Position numbers and translations under genes: made by a program
From: Microbacterium marinilacus
Lineage (GTDB): Bacteria; Actinomycetota; Actinomycetes; Actinomycetales; Microbacteriaceae
Assembly (NCBI RefSeq): GCF_019753765.1
Contig: NZ_JAIJZW010000016.1
Span: 1 to 64,000, forward strand
Length of the DNA: 64,000 bases
Reading direction: 5' to 3'
In this document: piece by piece, positions 8,984 through 17,664 of the stretch
How positions within the stretch are numbered: position 1 is the first letter of the stretch
Layout of the letters: the number at the start of each line of letters is the position of its first letter
Notes under the pieces: generated by a model
Seen by the model: the letters and a program-made list of their open reading frames with translations, nothing else
Told to the model about the DNA's origin: nothing
Database searches by the model: none

Positions 8984-10947
8984 TGGCGACCCAGCTCGCC
9001 TACAAGCCGCGGCCGGGGGAGGTGCCCACCGACCCGGGCGTCTACCGGTTCCGCGATGCGCAGGGGCGCGTGCTCTACGTCGGCAAGGCGAAGAACCTGC
9101 GGCAGCGGCTGTCGAACTACTTCGCCCCCCTGCACACACTGCACGAGCGCACGCGCCGCATGGTCACGACGGCGGCGTCCGTGGAGTGGACGGTGGTGCC
9201 CACCGACGTCGACTCGCTGCAGCTCGAATACCAGTGGATCAAGGAGTTCGATCCGCCCTTCAACGTGCGCTATCGCGACGACAAGTCGTATCCGTTCATG
9301 GCGATCACGCTGGGCGACGAGGCGCCGAGGGTCATGGTCACCCGCAACCGCCGCATCCCGGGCGCGAAGTACTTCGGGCCGTACCCGAAGATCTGGGCGG
9401 TGCACGACACGATCGATCTGATGATCAAGGTGTTCCCGATCCGCACCTGCAGCGACTCCTCGTACAAGCGCGCGATGCAGACGGGCCGCCCGTGCTTCCC
9501 GGGGCAGATCGGCAAGTGCGGCGGGCCGTGCTCGCATCGGGTCACGATCGAGGAGCACCGGGCCATCGTGAACGACTTCGTCGCCTTCATGAACGGGGGC
9601 GACGAGCGCTTCACGCGCGACCTGACGGCGCGGATGAAGGCCGCCGCCGCCGCGATGGACTACGAGCAGGCGGCGGTGCTGCGCGACAAGCTGGCGTCGA
9701 TCGAGGCCGTGCTGAACAAGAGCGCGCTCGTGCTGCCGGAGGACGTGGACGCCGACCTGTTCGGCATCGCCGAGGACGAGCTGTCGGCGGCCGTCCAGCA
9801 CTTCGTGATCCGGGGCGGTCGCGTGCGCGGCGTCAGCTCGACCATCATCGACAAGGAGCTCGACATCTCGGGCGGCGACCTCGTCGACCAGATCCTGCAG
9901 CGCGTGTACGGTGACGCCGCCGCGGCCGATGTGCCGCGTCGCGTGCTGGTCCCCGTGCTGCCGCCCGATGCCGACGACCTCGAGCAGTGGCTGCGGGCGC
10001 GCCGCGGGCGGGCCGTGGAGATCGCCGTGGCGCACCGGGGCCAGCGTGCCGAGCTGCTCCGCAACGCCACGCTGAACGCGCAGCAGGCGCTGCTGCGACA
10101 CAAGACACGGCGGACGAGCGACTACGCGGCGCGCACCCAGGCGCTCGGTGATCTGCAGGAGGCGCTCGGCATGGACGAGGCGCCGCTGCGGATCGAGTGC
10201 TACGACATCTCGCACCTGCAGGGCACGAACGTCGTGGGCTCGATGGTGGTGTTCGAGGACGGGCTGCCGCGCAAGGACCAGTACCGCTCCTTCTCGATCG
10301 CCGAGACCACGGACGACACCGACTCGATCCACCAGGTGCTCACGCGTCGCCTCGCGCACCTCGACCGTGCGGACGAGGGCGAGGCCGCGGCCCCCGACGT
10401 CGCCGACGGGGACGCGGTGGTCGAGACCGAGCCGAAACGGCGCCCGCGATTCGCCTACCCGCCGCAGCTGCTGATCGTCGACGGCGGCAGGCCCCAGGTC
10501 GAGGCCGCCGCTCGGGCCCTGCGCGAGTCGGGGCATGAGGAGATCGCGCTGTGCGGCATCGCGAAGCGGCTCGAGGAGATCTGGCTGCCGGACGACGACT
10601 TCCCGGTGATCCTCCCCAGGACGAGCGAGGCGCTGTATCTCGTGCAGCGTCTGCGCGACGAGGCCCATCGGTTCGCGATCTCGCATCAGCGCCGTCGCCG
10701 CAAGCGCGACATCCGCAGCGTTCTCAGCGAGGTGCCGGGCCTGGGCGAGAGCCGCATCAAGGCGCTGCTGCGCCACTTCGGCTCGGTCTCCGCGCTGCGG
10801 GGCGCGACCGTGGAGCAGATCGTGGAGCTGCCGGGGATCGGCCCGAAGCTGGCCGAGACCATCCACCGGCATCTGCAAGGCGAACCCGCCCCTTCGGACG
10901 GGACGGGGGAGGAGCCGGATATTCCCGCGGAGGCATCCACCGCATAG
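8983..10947 (+). CDS. uvrC: excinuclease ABC subunit C
   Basis: UvrC makes the two incisions around the lesion held by UvrB. The 654-residue protein shows, in order: the GIY-YIG nuclease domain for 3' incision (GVYRFRDAQGRVLYVGKA, about 19-36), the UVR domain that binds UvrB (AAMDYEQAAVLRDKLASIE, about 225-243), the RNase H-like 5' nuclease core (ECYDISHLQGTNVVGSMVVF) and a C-terminal tandem helix-hairpin-helix (VPGLGESRIKALL and LPGIGPKLAETI). A low-complexity acidic insert (DEGEAAAPDVADGDAVVETE) lies in the nuclease core. The ATG overlaps the uvrA stop. The final TAG lies inside the -10 box of rapZ. Confidence 0.97.
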   Translation: MATQLAYKPRPGEVPTDPGVYRFRDAQGRVLYVGKAKNLRQRLSNYFAPLHTLHERTRRMVTTAASVEWTVVPTDVDSLQLEYQWIKEFDPPFNVRYRDDKSYPFMAITLGDEAPRVMVTRNRRIPGAKYFGPYPKIWAVHDTIDLMIKVFPIRTCSDSSYKRAMQTGRPCFPGQIGKCGGPCSHRVTIEEHRAIVNDFVAFMNGGDERFTRDLTARMKAAAAAMDYEQAAVLRDKLASIEAVLNKSALVLPEDVDADLFGIAEDELSAAVQHFVIRGGRVRGVSSTIIDKELDISGGDLVDQILQRVYGDAAAADVPRRVLVPVLPPDADDLEQWLRARRGRAVEIAVAHRGQRAELLRNATLNAQQALLRHKTRRTSDYAARTQALGDLQEALGMDEAPLRIECYDISHLQGTNVVGSMVVFEDGLPRKDQYRSFSIAETTDDTDSIHQVLTRRLAHLDRADEGEAAAPDVADGDAVVETEPKRRPRFAYPPQLLIVDGGRPQVEAAARALRESGHEEIALCGIAKRLEEIWLPDDDFPVILPRTSEALYLVQRLRDEAHRFAISHQRRRRKRDIRSVLSEVPGLGESRIKALLRHFGSVSALRGATVEQIVELPGIGPKLAETIHRHLQGEPAPSDGTGEEPDIPAEASTA

Positions 10948-10950
10948 GGT
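10945..10950 (+). promoter_or_regulatory. rapZ -10 element overlapping uvrC stop
   Basis: TAGGGT starts with the uvrC stop codon and lies 8 nt before the ATG at 10959, with a GTG at 10956. It would allow rapZ to be transcribed separately on a leaderless message. Confidence 0.4.
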
Positions 10951-10958
10951 GGGACGTG

Positions 10959-11858
10959 ATGATCGACGACGCTGAGGTGCGTGGAGAGACGCAGTCCGGC
11001 ACGGGTGAGGTGCTGATCGTCACGGGCATGTCCGGAGCCGGGCGATCGACCGTGGCGAACGCCCTCGAGGACCTCGATTGGTACGTCGTCGACAACCTGC
11101 CGCCGCAGATGCTGCGTCCGCTGCTCGACCTCGCCGGCCGCCTCGGCGGGGCGCTGCCCCGGGTGGCCGCGGTGGTCGACGTGCGCGGGCGGGACCTCTT
11201 CGCCGAGCTGCCGGCGGAGGCGCAGGCGATCCGCGACAGCAGCAACCTGCGCGTGGTGTTCCTCGACGCGTCCGACGACGTGCTGGTGCGCCGATTCGAG
11301 GCTGTGCGTCGCCCGCATCCGCTGCAGGGCAGCGGCACGCTGGTCGACGGCATCCACCGGGAGCGGAGCCTGCTCGCGCCGCTGCGCGAGAGCGCGGACG
11401 TGATCATCGACACGTCGCGCTTCAACATCCACCAGCTCGCGAACCGGGTGGGAGACCTGTTCGCGGACGCCGAGGCGCCCGCGCACATCCTCACGGTGCA
11501 GAGCTTCGGCTTCAAGTACGGACTGCCGCCCGACGCCGACCTCGTGGCCGACATGCGCTTCCTGCCGAACCCGTTCTGGGTCGACGAGCTCCGTGGTCTC
11601 ACGGGCGAGGACGCCGAGGTCAGCGGCTATGTGCTGCAGCAGGAGGGGGCGTCGGAGTTCCTCGACGCCTATGCCACCGCGCTGCGGCCCGTGCTGGCGG
11701 GATACCAGCGCGAGAACAAGCGGCACTCGACGGTCGCGGTCGGCTGCACGGGCGGCAAGCACCGCTCGGTGGCGATGGCCATCGCTCTCGCGAAGCGCCT
11801 CGCCGACGTGCCGGGTGTCGCCGTCCGCGTGCGTCACCGCGACCTCGGACGCGAGTAG
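10959..11858 (+). CDS. rapZ: RapZ/YvcJ-family nucleotide-binding protein
   Basis: RapZ-family proteins bind nucleotides and, in enterobacteria, guide RNase E to a small RNA; the actinobacterial role is not established. This 299-residue copy has an N-terminal P-loop GMSGAGRST (about 20-28), in which arginine replaces the usual lysine, as I recall in other actinobacterial members. The C-terminal domain has the conserved VQSFGFKYGLP, DMRFLPNPFW and GCTGGKHRSV (phosphate-binding) motifs. A GTG one codon upstream at 10956 is an alternative start. It follows uvrC directly. whiA comes next with only 170 bp between; the yvcK gene often found there is absent. Confidence 0.92.
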   Translation: MIDDAEVRGETQSGTGEVLIVTGMSGAGRSTVANALEDLDWYVVDNLPPQMLRPLLDLAGRLGGALPRVAAVVDVRGRDLFAELPAEAQAIRDSSNLRVVFLDASDDVLVRRFEAVRRPHPLQGSGTLVDGIHRERSLLAPLRESADVIIDTSRFNIHQLANRVGDLFADAEAPAHILTVQSFGFKYGLPPDADLVADMRFLPNPFWVDELRGLTGEDAEVSGYVLQQEGASEFLDAYATALRPVLAGYQRENKRHSTVAVGCTGGKHRSVAMAIALAKRLADVPGVAVRVRHRDLGRE

Positions 11859-11974
11859 GAGCCGGACGATGTCGGAGCGAGGGTGACGCGCCGCCCGGCA
11901 TCCTCGGCGTCGTGCTCCACTTCTAGCGCGTGCGGCTGGGAGGACGCCCCCGGTCACGGCCGGGCGGGGGCGGG

Positions 11975-11980
11975 TAGGCT
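11975..11980 (+). promoter_or_regulatory. whiA -10 element
   Basis: TAGGCT would start a message near 11987, giving about 42 nt of leader before the whiA GTG at 12029. The preceding G/C-rich inverted repeat near 11946-11967 could end rapZ transcription. Confidence 0.35.
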
Positions 11981-12028
11981 GTTCCCTCGCGCCACCCGTG
12001 GCGCCGCAGTCCGAGAGTGGGGAGAACG

Positions 12029-13000
12029 GTGTCACTGACCGCCGATGTAAAGGCCGAACTGATCGCGGTGCGCGATCCGCGTCCGACGGTGCGTGTCGCC
12101 GAGCTGACGACGCTGCTGCGCTTCGCCGGAGGCCTGCACTCCATCGCCGGTCGCGTCGCCGTGGAGGCGGAGGTCGACACCCCTGACCTCGCCCGGCGCA
12201 CGGCGCGTGACATCGCCGAGATCTACGGCGTCCGCCCGGAGCTCGCCCGCATCCAGGGCTCGGGCAGCCGGGAGGGCGAGTACTTCGCCGTCCGCGTGGT
12301 CGAGGGCGGCGAGACGCTCGCCCGCCAGACCGGCCTGCTCGACGTGCGACGCCGCCCGGTGCGCGGCCTGCCGAACAAGCTGACGACGGGCTCGCGCGAC
12401 GACCTCGCCGCGGTCTGGCGCGGCGCCTTCCTCGCGGCGGGCACGCTGTCCGAGCCGGGACGCTCCGCGTCGCTCGAGGTCGCCTGCCCGACGAGCGAGG
12501 CCGGAATGGCCCTCGTCGGTGCCGCGCACCGCATCGGGATCGCCGCGAAGGCACGCGAGGTGCGGGGCGTGCCGCGCGTCGTCGTGCGCGAGGCCGAGGG
12601 CATCCGCGGGATGCTGGTCGCCATCGGCGCCGCGCAGACCGCGGAGGAGTGGGACCAGCTGCGTCAGCGTCGCGAGGTGCGGGCGGGCGTCAACCGCCTG
12701 GTCAACTTCGACGACGCGAACCTCCGCCGCTCCGCACAGGCCGCGGTGGCCGCGTGCGCGCGCGTCGAGCGGGCCCTCGAGATCCTCGGCGACGAGGTGC
12801 CGCCGCACCTGCGCCAGGCGGGCGAGCTGCGGCTCGCGCACCGCGACGCGAGCCTCGACGAGCTCGGCCACCACGCCGAGCCTCCGATGACGAAGGACGC
12901 CGTCGCGGGGCGGATCCGTCGCCTGCTGGCGATGGCCGACAAGCGCGCGGAGCAGGACGGCGTGCCCGGCACCGAGTCGGCCGTCCCGGCGGGCAGCTGA
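12029..13000 (+). CDS. whiA: WhiA-family DNA-binding protein
   Basis: WhiA is a sporulation and cell-division regulator in Streptomyces that is kept in non-sporulating actinobacteria and firmicutes. This 323-residue copy combines an N-terminal half resembling LAGLIDADG homing endonucleases (about 10-200, including LLRFAGGLHSIAGRVAVEAEV and the WRGAFLAAGTLSEP motif) with a C-terminal helix-turn-helix ending TKDAVAGRIRRLLAMADK (about 285-302). The GTG at 12029 is preferred because GGGGAGA precedes it and SLTADVKAEL matches the usual WhiA N-terminus. A GTG at 12017 would add four residues. Confidence 0.93.
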   Translation: MSLTADVKAELIAVRDPRPTVRVAELTTLLRFAGGLHSIAGRVAVEAEVDTPDLARRTARDIAEIYGVRPELARIQGSGSREGEYFAVRVVEGGETLARQTGLLDVRRRPVRGLPNKLTTGSRDDLAAVWRGAFLAAGTLSEPGRSASLEVACPTSEAGMALVGAAHRIGIAAKAREVRGVPRVVVREAEGIRGMLVAIGAAQTAEEWDQLRQRREVRAGVNRLVNFDDANLRRSAQAAVAACARVERALEILGDEVPPHLRQAGELRLAHRDASLDELGHHAEPPMTKDAVAGRIRRLLAMADKRAEQDGVPGTESAVPAGS

Positions 13001-13027
13001 GCGATCCCGCACCGCCGCATCCGTCAC

Positions 13028-13033
13028 TAGGAT
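13028..13033 (+). promoter_or_regulatory. sodA -10 element
   Basis: TAGGAT would give a transcript start near 13040 and a leader of about 75 nt before sodA, longer than elsewhere in the window. Confidence 0.35.
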
Positions 13034-13115
13034 GAGGAGGGTCCGGTCCCGTCGCGACAGCGACGCGGAGGTACACCGATAAGCGCCGTCGCCTCGGCGC
13101 GGATGGGAACATCGC

Positions 13116-13742
13116 ATGGCCGTCTACACCCTGCCCGACCTGCCCTACGACTACGCGGCCCTCGAGCCGCACATCAGCGGCAAGATCATGGAGCTGCACC
13201 ACGACAAGCACCACGCGACCTACGTCGCGGGCGCCAACACGGCTCTCGAGCAGCTCGAGGCCGCGCGCGGGAGCGGCGACTTCGCCAACATCAACAAGCT
13301 CGAGAAGGACCTCGCGTTCCACCTCGGCGGCCACACGAACCACACGGTGTTCTGGAACAACCTCTCGCCGAACGGCGGCGGGGAGCCCGAGGGCGAGCTC
13401 GCGGCGGCCATCGCCGACCAGTTCGGCTCGTTCGCCGCGTTCCAGGCGCAGTTCGCCGCCGCCGCCAACGGCATCCAGGGCTCGGGCTGGTCGGTGCTGG
13501 CCTGGGACTCGATCGGCCAGCGCCTGTCGATCTTCCAGCTGTTCGACCAGCAGGCGAACGTGCCGCTCGGCCTGACGCCGATCCTGCTGCTGGACATGTG
13601 GGAGCACGCGTTCTACCTCGACTACCTCAACGTGAAGGCGGAGTACGTCAAGGCGTTCTGGAACATCGCCAACTGGCAGGATGTCTCCGCTCGTTTCGCC
13701 GCCGCCCGCGAGAAGACCGCCGGCCTGATCGTCGCCGGCTGA
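13116..13742 (+). CDS. sodA: superoxide dismutase, Mn/Fe type
   Basis: This cytoplasmic enzyme converts superoxide to hydrogen peroxide and oxygen. At 208 residues it is typical. Metal ligands are visible as the first histidine in MELHHDKHHATYV (about residue 27), the histidine in HLGGHTNHTVFW (about 75-80), and DMWEHAFYLDYLNVK (Asp and His, about 162-176). The GGHTNHTVFW and DMWEHAFY signatures fit a manganese enzyme, though iron or cambialistic use cannot be excluded. There is no signal peptide. It stands alone between whiA and gap with its own promoter and a strong terminator at 13752-13780. Confidence 0.95.
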   Translation: MAVYTLPDLPYDYAALEPHISGKIMELHHDKHHATYVAGANTALEQLEAARGSGDFANINKLEKDLAFHLGGHTNHTVFWNNLSPNGGGEPEGELAAAIADQFGSFAAFQAQFAAAANGIQGSGWSVLAWDSIGQRLSIFQLFDQQANVPLGLTPILLLDMWEHAFYLDYLNVKAEYVKAFWNIANWQDVSARFAAAREKTAGLIVAG

Positions 13743-13751
13743 CAGACGGAG

Positions 13752-13780
13752 GTCCCGGCGGGGTGCGTGCCCGCCGGGAC
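13752..13780 (+). terminator. terminator after sodA
   Basis: An 11-bp perfect stem, GTCCCGGCGGG (13752-13762) with CCCGCCGGGAC (13770-13780), encloses a 7-nt loop 10 bp after the sodA stop. There is no following T-tract, as is common in this GC-rich genome. Confidence 0.7.
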
Positions 13781-13837
13781 ACCACCGTCACCACCCCATC
13801 GCGCGCGACGAGCGCGCAAGACCAACAGGAGACATCA

Positions 13838-14845
13838 GTGTCCGTCAGGATCGGAATCAACGGCTTCGGCCGCATCGGCCGCAACTTCGTCCGTGCTGCG
13901 CTCGCGCAGGGCGCGGACTTCGAGATCGTTGGAGTCAACGACCTCACCGACAACAAGGCTCTCGCGCAGCTGCTCAAGTTCGACTCCGTCGGCGGGCCGC
14001 TCGGCAAGGACGTCACCTACGACGAGCAGTCGATCACGGTCGACGGCAAGGTCATCAAGGCCTTCGCCGAGCGTGACCCCGCCGCGCTCCCGTGGGGCGA
14101 GATCGGCGCCGACATCGTGATCGAGTCGACCGGTCGCTTCACCAAGCCGGACGCCGCCTCCGCGCACCTCTCCGCCGGCGCCAAGAAGGTGCTGATCTCG
14201 GCGCCCGCCAGCGGCCCGGCGCCCACGTTCGTGATCGGCGTCAACGAGGAGGACTACAACCCCGAGACCGACCACGTCATCTCCAACGCGTCGTGCACGA
14301 CGAACGCCCTGGCCCCGCTGGCCAAGGTGTTCAACGACGCCTTCGGCATCGAGCGCGGCTTCATGATGACGGCGCACGCCTACACCGCCGACCAGAACCT
14401 CCAGGACGGCCCGCACAGCGACCTGCGTCGTGCCCGCGCCGCCGCGATCAACATCGTGCCCACGTCCACCGGTGCGGCGAAGGCGATCGGCCTCGTGCTG
14501 CCCGAGCTCAACGGCAAGCTGGACGGCACCAGCTACCGCGTGCCGGTTCCCACCGGCTCGATCGTCGACCTGACCCTCGTCACGCGTGACGGTCTCACCA
14601 AGGAGGCCATCAACGAGGCGTACGCCGCCGCCGCTGCCGAGGGACGCCTGCACGGCATCCTGCAGTACTCGGAGGACCCGCTGGTGTCGAGCGACATCCA
14701 GCAGAACCCGTTCTCGTCGATCTTCGACTCGGGCCTGACGAGCGTGGCGGGAAACCTCGCGAAGGTGTCGGCCTGGTACGACAACGAGTGGGGCTACTCG
14801 AACCGCCTCGTCGACCTCGCGGAGTACGTGGGCGAGCGTCTCTGA
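13838..14845 (+). CDS. gap: glyceraldehyde-3-phosphate dehydrogenase, type I
   Basis: The enzyme oxidises glyceraldehyde 3-phosphate to 1,3-bisphosphoglycerate with NAD. The 335-residue protein has the Rossmann start RIGINGFGRIGRNFVRA (4-20), the catalytic-cysteine motif SNASCTTN (about 150-157) and the phosphate-binding HAYTADQNLQDGPHSDLRRA region. A C-terminal SAWYDNEWGYSNRLVDLAEYV completes it. The GTG at 13838 follows AGGAG at good spacing; longer in-frame starts run into sodA. It is followed by a terminator but sits just ahead of pgk and tpiA, so glycolytic genes are adjacent yet separately transcribed. Confidence 0.97.
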   Translation: MSVRIGINGFGRIGRNFVRAALAQGADFEIVGVNDLTDNKALAQLLKFDSVGGPLGKDVTYDEQSITVDGKVIKAFAERDPAALPWGEIGADIVIESTGRFTKPDAASAHLSAGAKKVLISAPASGPAPTFVIGVNEEDYNPETDHVISNASCTTNALAPLAKVFNDAFGIERGFMMTAHAYTADQNLQDGPHSDLRRARAAAINIVPTSTGAAKAIGLVLPELNGKLDGTSYRVPVPTGSIVDLTLVTRDGLTKEAINEAYAAAAAEGRLHGILQYSEDPLVSSDIQQNPFSSIFDSGLTSVAGNLAKVSAWYDNEWGYSNRLVDLAEYVGERL

Positions 14846-14857
14846 CCTGATCCGCTC

Positions 14858-14900
14858 GAAGGCCCGTCGGCCCCGGAACCCCGGGAGCCGGCGGGCCTTC
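14858..14900 (+). terminator. terminator after gap
   Basis: GAAGGCCCG (14858-14866) pairs with CGGGCCTTC (14892-14900), extended by inner CGGC/GCCG and CCCGG/CCGGG pairing, 13 bp past the gap stop. The stem is long and GC-rich with no T-run. Confidence 0.7.
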
Positions 14901-14932
14901 GTCGTGGGTCGGCCGAAGGCGAGGCGGCGCGG

Positions 14933-14938
14933 TAGAGT
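14933..14938 (+). promoter_or_regulatory. pgk -10 element, leaderless
   Basis: TAGAGT is 7 nt before the pgk ATG at 14946, with no ribosome-binding sequence between. The mRNA should start on the A of the start codon. Confidence 0.5.
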
Positions 14939-14945
14939 CGGATCG

Positions 14946-16163
14946 ATGTCTCTGCGAACTCTCGAATCCCTCGGTTCGGTCGCCGGCAAGCGCGTCATCG
15001 TGCGCTGCGACCTCAACGTCCCTCTCAAGGACGGTCAGATCACGGACGACGGCCGCGTGCGGGCGTCGCTGCCGACCCTCAACGCCCTGATCAACGCGGG
15101 CGCCCGCGTTGTCGTGGTCTCCCATCTGGGGCGCCCGAAGGGCGAGCCCGACGCGCAGTACAGCCTGGCGCCCGTCGCGCAGCGGCTGTCCGAGCTGCTC
15201 GGGAAGCCGGTGGCCTTCGCGCGCGACACGGTCGGCGAGTCCGCCCGCGAGGCGGTCGCCGCGCTCGGGGACGGCGACGTGGCTGTGCTGGAGAACCTGC
15301 GCTTCAACGCCGGCGAGACAGCCAAGGACGACGCCGAGCGTGCAGAGTTCGCCGCGCGTCTGGCCGAGCTCGGCGACGTGCTGGTCTCCGACGGGTTCGG
15401 GGTGGTGCATCGCAAGCAGGCCAGCGTCTACGACCTCGCCGAGCGGCTGCCGAGCGCGGCCGGCCTCCTGATCGCGTCCGAGCTGGGCGTGCTCGAGCGG
15501 CTCATCGAGAGCCCCGAGCGCCCCTACACGGTCGTCCTGGGCGGATCGAAGGTGTCCGACAAGCTGGGCGTCATCGACCACCTGCTGCCGCGCGTGGACC
15601 GCCTGCTCATCGGCGGAGGGATGCTCTTCACGTTCCTCGCCGCACAGGGGCACGCCGTCGGCGCGAGCCTGCTGGAGCAGGACCAGCTCGACACGGTCCG
15701 GCGCTACCTCCGCGAGGCGGAGGAGAAGGGCGTGGAGATCGTGCTGCCCACCGACATCGTGGTGGCCTCGAAGTTCGGCGCGGACGCCGAGCACGTGGTG
15801 ACCGGCGCCGACGCCATCGAGCAGACGCCGTTCGGCGCGTCGGGCCTCGGGCTCGACATCGGTCCCGAGACGGCCACCGCGTTCGCCTCGGCCATTCGCG
15901 GCTCGAAGACCGTCTTCTGGAACGGTCCCATGGGCGTGTTCGAGCTCGCGCCGTTCGCGGAGGGCACCCGCGCCGTCGCGGAGGCCCTGACGGCGGTCGA
16001 CGGGCTCAGCGTGGTCGGTGGCGGCGACTCCGCCGCGGCCGTGCGTCAGCTCGGTTTCTCTGATGACCGGTTCGGTCACATCTCGACGGGCGGCGGAGCG
16101 AGCCTGGAATTCCTCGAGGGCAAGAAGCTCCCCGGACTGGAGGTCCTCGGATGGTCGATCTGA
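14946..16163 (+). CDS. pgk: phosphoglycerate kinase
   Basis: This glycolytic kinase makes ATP from 1,3-bisphosphoglycerate. The 405-residue protein contains the N-domain substrate motif RCDLNVPLKDGQITDDGR (about 20-37), SHLGRPKG (about 60-67), VVLGGSKVSDKLGV (hinge region, about 197-210) and the nucleotide-domain GPMGVFE and GGGDSAAAV motifs. The frame is intact. The ATG at 14946 agrees with the leaderless promoter; an upstream in-frame GTG would fall before the -10 box. The 3' end overlaps the tpiA start by 13 bp, so the two are translated as a unit. Confidence 0.97.
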   Translation: MSLRTLESLGSVAGKRVIVRCDLNVPLKDGQITDDGRVRASLPTLNALINAGARVVVVSHLGRPKGEPDAQYSLAPVAQRLSELLGKPVAFARDTVGESAREAVAALGDGDVAVLENLRFNAGETAKDDAERAEFAARLAELGDVLVSDGFGVVHRKQASVYDLAERLPSAAGLLIASELGVLERLIESPERPYTVVLGGSKVSDKLGVIDHLLPRVDRLLIGGGMLFTFLAAQGHAVGASLLEQDQLDTVRRYLREAEEKGVEIVLPTDIVVASKFGADAEHVVTGADAIEQTPFGASGLGLDIGPETATAFASAIRGSKTVFWNGPMGVFELAPFAEGTRAVAEALTAVDGLSVVGGGDSAAAVRQLGFSDDRFGHISTGGGASLEFLEGKKLPGLEVLGWSI

Positions 16164-16945
16164 CCAAGCGCACCCCGCTCATCGCGGGCAACTGGAAGAT
16201 GAACCTGGACCACCTGCAGGCGGTCGCGTTCGTGCAGAAGCTGCACTGGGCGCTGAAGGACGCCAAGCATGAGTTCGACACCGTCGACGTGTCGGTGTTC
16301 CCGCCCTTCACCGACCTGCGCAGCGTGCAGACGCTGATCGACGCCGACAAGATCCCGTTCGGCCTCGGCGCGCAGGACCTCTCGGTGCACGACTCGGGGG
16401 CGTACACCGGCGAGGTCTCCGGCGCGTTCCTGAAGCGCCTGGACGTCGCCTCGGTGATCATCGGGCACTCCGAGCGTCGCGAGTACCACTCGGAGGGCGA
16501 TGACGTCGTCGCCGCGAAGACGAAGGCCGCGCTGAAGCACGGTCTCGTGCCGGTGATCTGCGTGGGAGAGACCGCGGAGGACCTCGAGACGCACGGCGCG
16601 AGCGCGGTGCCGGTCGGCCAGCTCGAGACGGCTCTGGACGGCGTCGCGTCGAGCGCCGAGATCGTCGTCGCGTACGAGCCCGTCTGGGCCATCGGCTCCG
16701 GTCAGGCGGCGACCCCGGAGCAGGCGCAGGAGGTCTGCGCGAAGCTGCGTCAGGTCGTCGCGGCGAAGCTCGGCGACGACGCGGCGGCGCGCACGCGCGT
16801 GCTGTACGGCGGTTCGGTGAAGGCGGCGAACATCGCGAGCTTCATGCGCCAGCCCGACGTGGACGGCGCGCTCGTCGGCGGCGCGAGCCTGCTGGTGGAC
16901 GAGTTCGCCGCGATCGTGCGCTTCCAGAAGCACGTCGGCGTCTGA
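16151..16945 (+). CDS. tpiA: triosephosphate isomerase
   Basis: This TIM-barrel enzyme interconverts dihydroxyacetone phosphate and glyceraldehyde 3-phosphate. The 264-residue protein has GNWKMN with the catalytic lysine (about 14-19), GHSERR with the electrophilic histidine (about 105-110), AYEPVWAIGSG with the catalytic glutamate (about 175-185) and the phosphate-gripper YGGSVK (about 219-224). The ATG lies inside the end of pgk, with GGAGG upstream. A perfect 16-bp-stem terminator follows at 16951. Confidence 0.97.
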   Translation: MVDLTKRTPLIAGNWKMNLDHLQAVAFVQKLHWALKDAKHEFDTVDVSVFPPFTDLRSVQTLIDADKIPFGLGAQDLSVHDSGAYTGEVSGAFLKRLDVASVIIGHSERREYHSEGDDVVAAKTKAALKHGLVPVICVGETAEDLETHGASAVPVGQLETALDGVASSAEIVVAYEPVWAIGSGQAATPEQAQEVCAKLRQVVAAKLGDDAAARTRVLYGGSVKAANIASFMRQPDVDGALVGGASLLVDEFAAIVRFQKHVGV

Positions 16946-16950
16946 CGGAT

Positions 16951-16992
16951 CGCGCCCGGTCGCCGGCGGTTCGCGGCCGGCGACCGGGCGCG
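16951..16992 (+). terminator. strong terminator after tpiA
   Basis: A perfect 16-bp inverted repeat (16951-16966 with 16977-16992, arms beginning CGCGCCCGGTCGCCGG) encloses a 10-nt loop five bases after tpiA. It abuts the secG promoter. Confidence 0.8.
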
Positions 16993-16995
16993 TCG

Positions 16996-17001
16996 TATAC
17001 T
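16996..17001 (+). promoter_or_regulatory. secG -10 element
   Basis: TATACT is a near-perfect -10 box directly behind the tpiA terminator. Transcription would start near 17008, about 42 nt before the secG GTG. Confidence 0.55.
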
Positions 17002-17049
17002 GAACCTTCGTGCGGGTTCTCCGTCCCGCACCCACGAAAGGCCTTATCC

Positions 17050-17298
17050 GTGCAGATCATCGAATTCATCCTGCAGGTGCTGCTCGGTCTGACGAGCCTC
17101 CTGCTGACGCTGCTGATCCTGCTCCACAAGGGGCGCGGCGGCGGGCTGTCGGACATGTTCGGCGGCGGGGTGTCCCAGGCGATGGGATCGTCCGGCCTCG
17201 CCGAGCGCAACCTGAACATCCTCACCGTGATCCTGTCGCTCGTGTGGTTCTTCTCGATCGTCGGCCTCGGCCTCGTCACGAAGTTCCAGGTCATCTGA
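17050..17298 (+). CDS. secG: preprotein translocase subunit SecG
   Basis: SecG is the small membrane subunit of the SecYEG channel. The 82-residue protein has two membrane segments (about 3-24 and 57-78) around a glycine-rich loop KGRGGGLSDMFGGGVSQAMGSSGLAERN, the hallmark of the family. The GTG at 17050 is preceded by a weak AAAGG. The stop overlaps the rbpA ATG (TGATG), so the two are co-translated. Confidence 0.95.
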   Translation: MQIIEFILQVLLGLTSLLLTLLILLHKGRGGGLSDMFGGGVSQAMGSSGLAERNLNILTVILSLVWFFSIVGLGLVTKFQVI

Positions 17299-17651
17299 TG
17301 GCCGTCGGAGGAAACGCGATCCGCGGTACGCGCGTCGGATCGGGCCCGATGGGCGAGCAGGACCACGGGCACCACGCCGACCGCATCGCGGTGAGCTACT
17401 GGGACGGCCTCGGCAACGAGACGGTGCGCTACTACGCCGCCGGCCTGCCGGAGGAGGAGATCCCCGACATCGTGGACCACCCGCACTCGGGCCTGCCCGC
17501 GGGGCGGGACAAGGAGAACCCGCCCGAGGTCGCCAAGAACGAGCCGTACAAGACGCACCTCGCCTACGTGAAGGAGCGCCGGACCGACGACGAGGCCGAG
17601 CAGCTGCTCGACGAGGCGCTCGACAAGCTGCGCGAGAAGCGCGGTCAGTGA
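17298..17651 (+). CDS. rbpA: RNA polymerase-binding protein RbpA
   Basis: RbpA is an actinobacterial protein that binds sigma A and RNA polymerase and stabilises the open promoter complex. This 117-residue copy has the N-terminal GNAIRGTRVGSGPMGEQD, a central core rich in acidic residues and a C-terminal sigma-interacting region NEPYKTHLAYVKERRTDDEAEQLLDEALDKLREKRG. It contains no cysteine, so it cannot hold the zinc found in some Streptomyces RbpA. It is translated together with secG and is followed by a bidirectional terminator. Confidence 0.9.
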   Translation: MAVGGNAIRGTRVGSGPMGEQDHGHHADRIAVSYWDGLGNETVRYYAAGLPEEEIPDIVDHPHSGLPAGRDKENPPEVAKNEPYKTHLAYVKERRTDDEAEQLLDEALDKLREKRGQ

Positions 17652-17664
17652 GACCACGGATAGA

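Noticed and set aside
12017..12028. Upstream GTG as the whiA start
   Set aside because: It lies within the purine-rich ribosome site that fits the GTG at 12029, whose product has the usual WhiA N-terminus.
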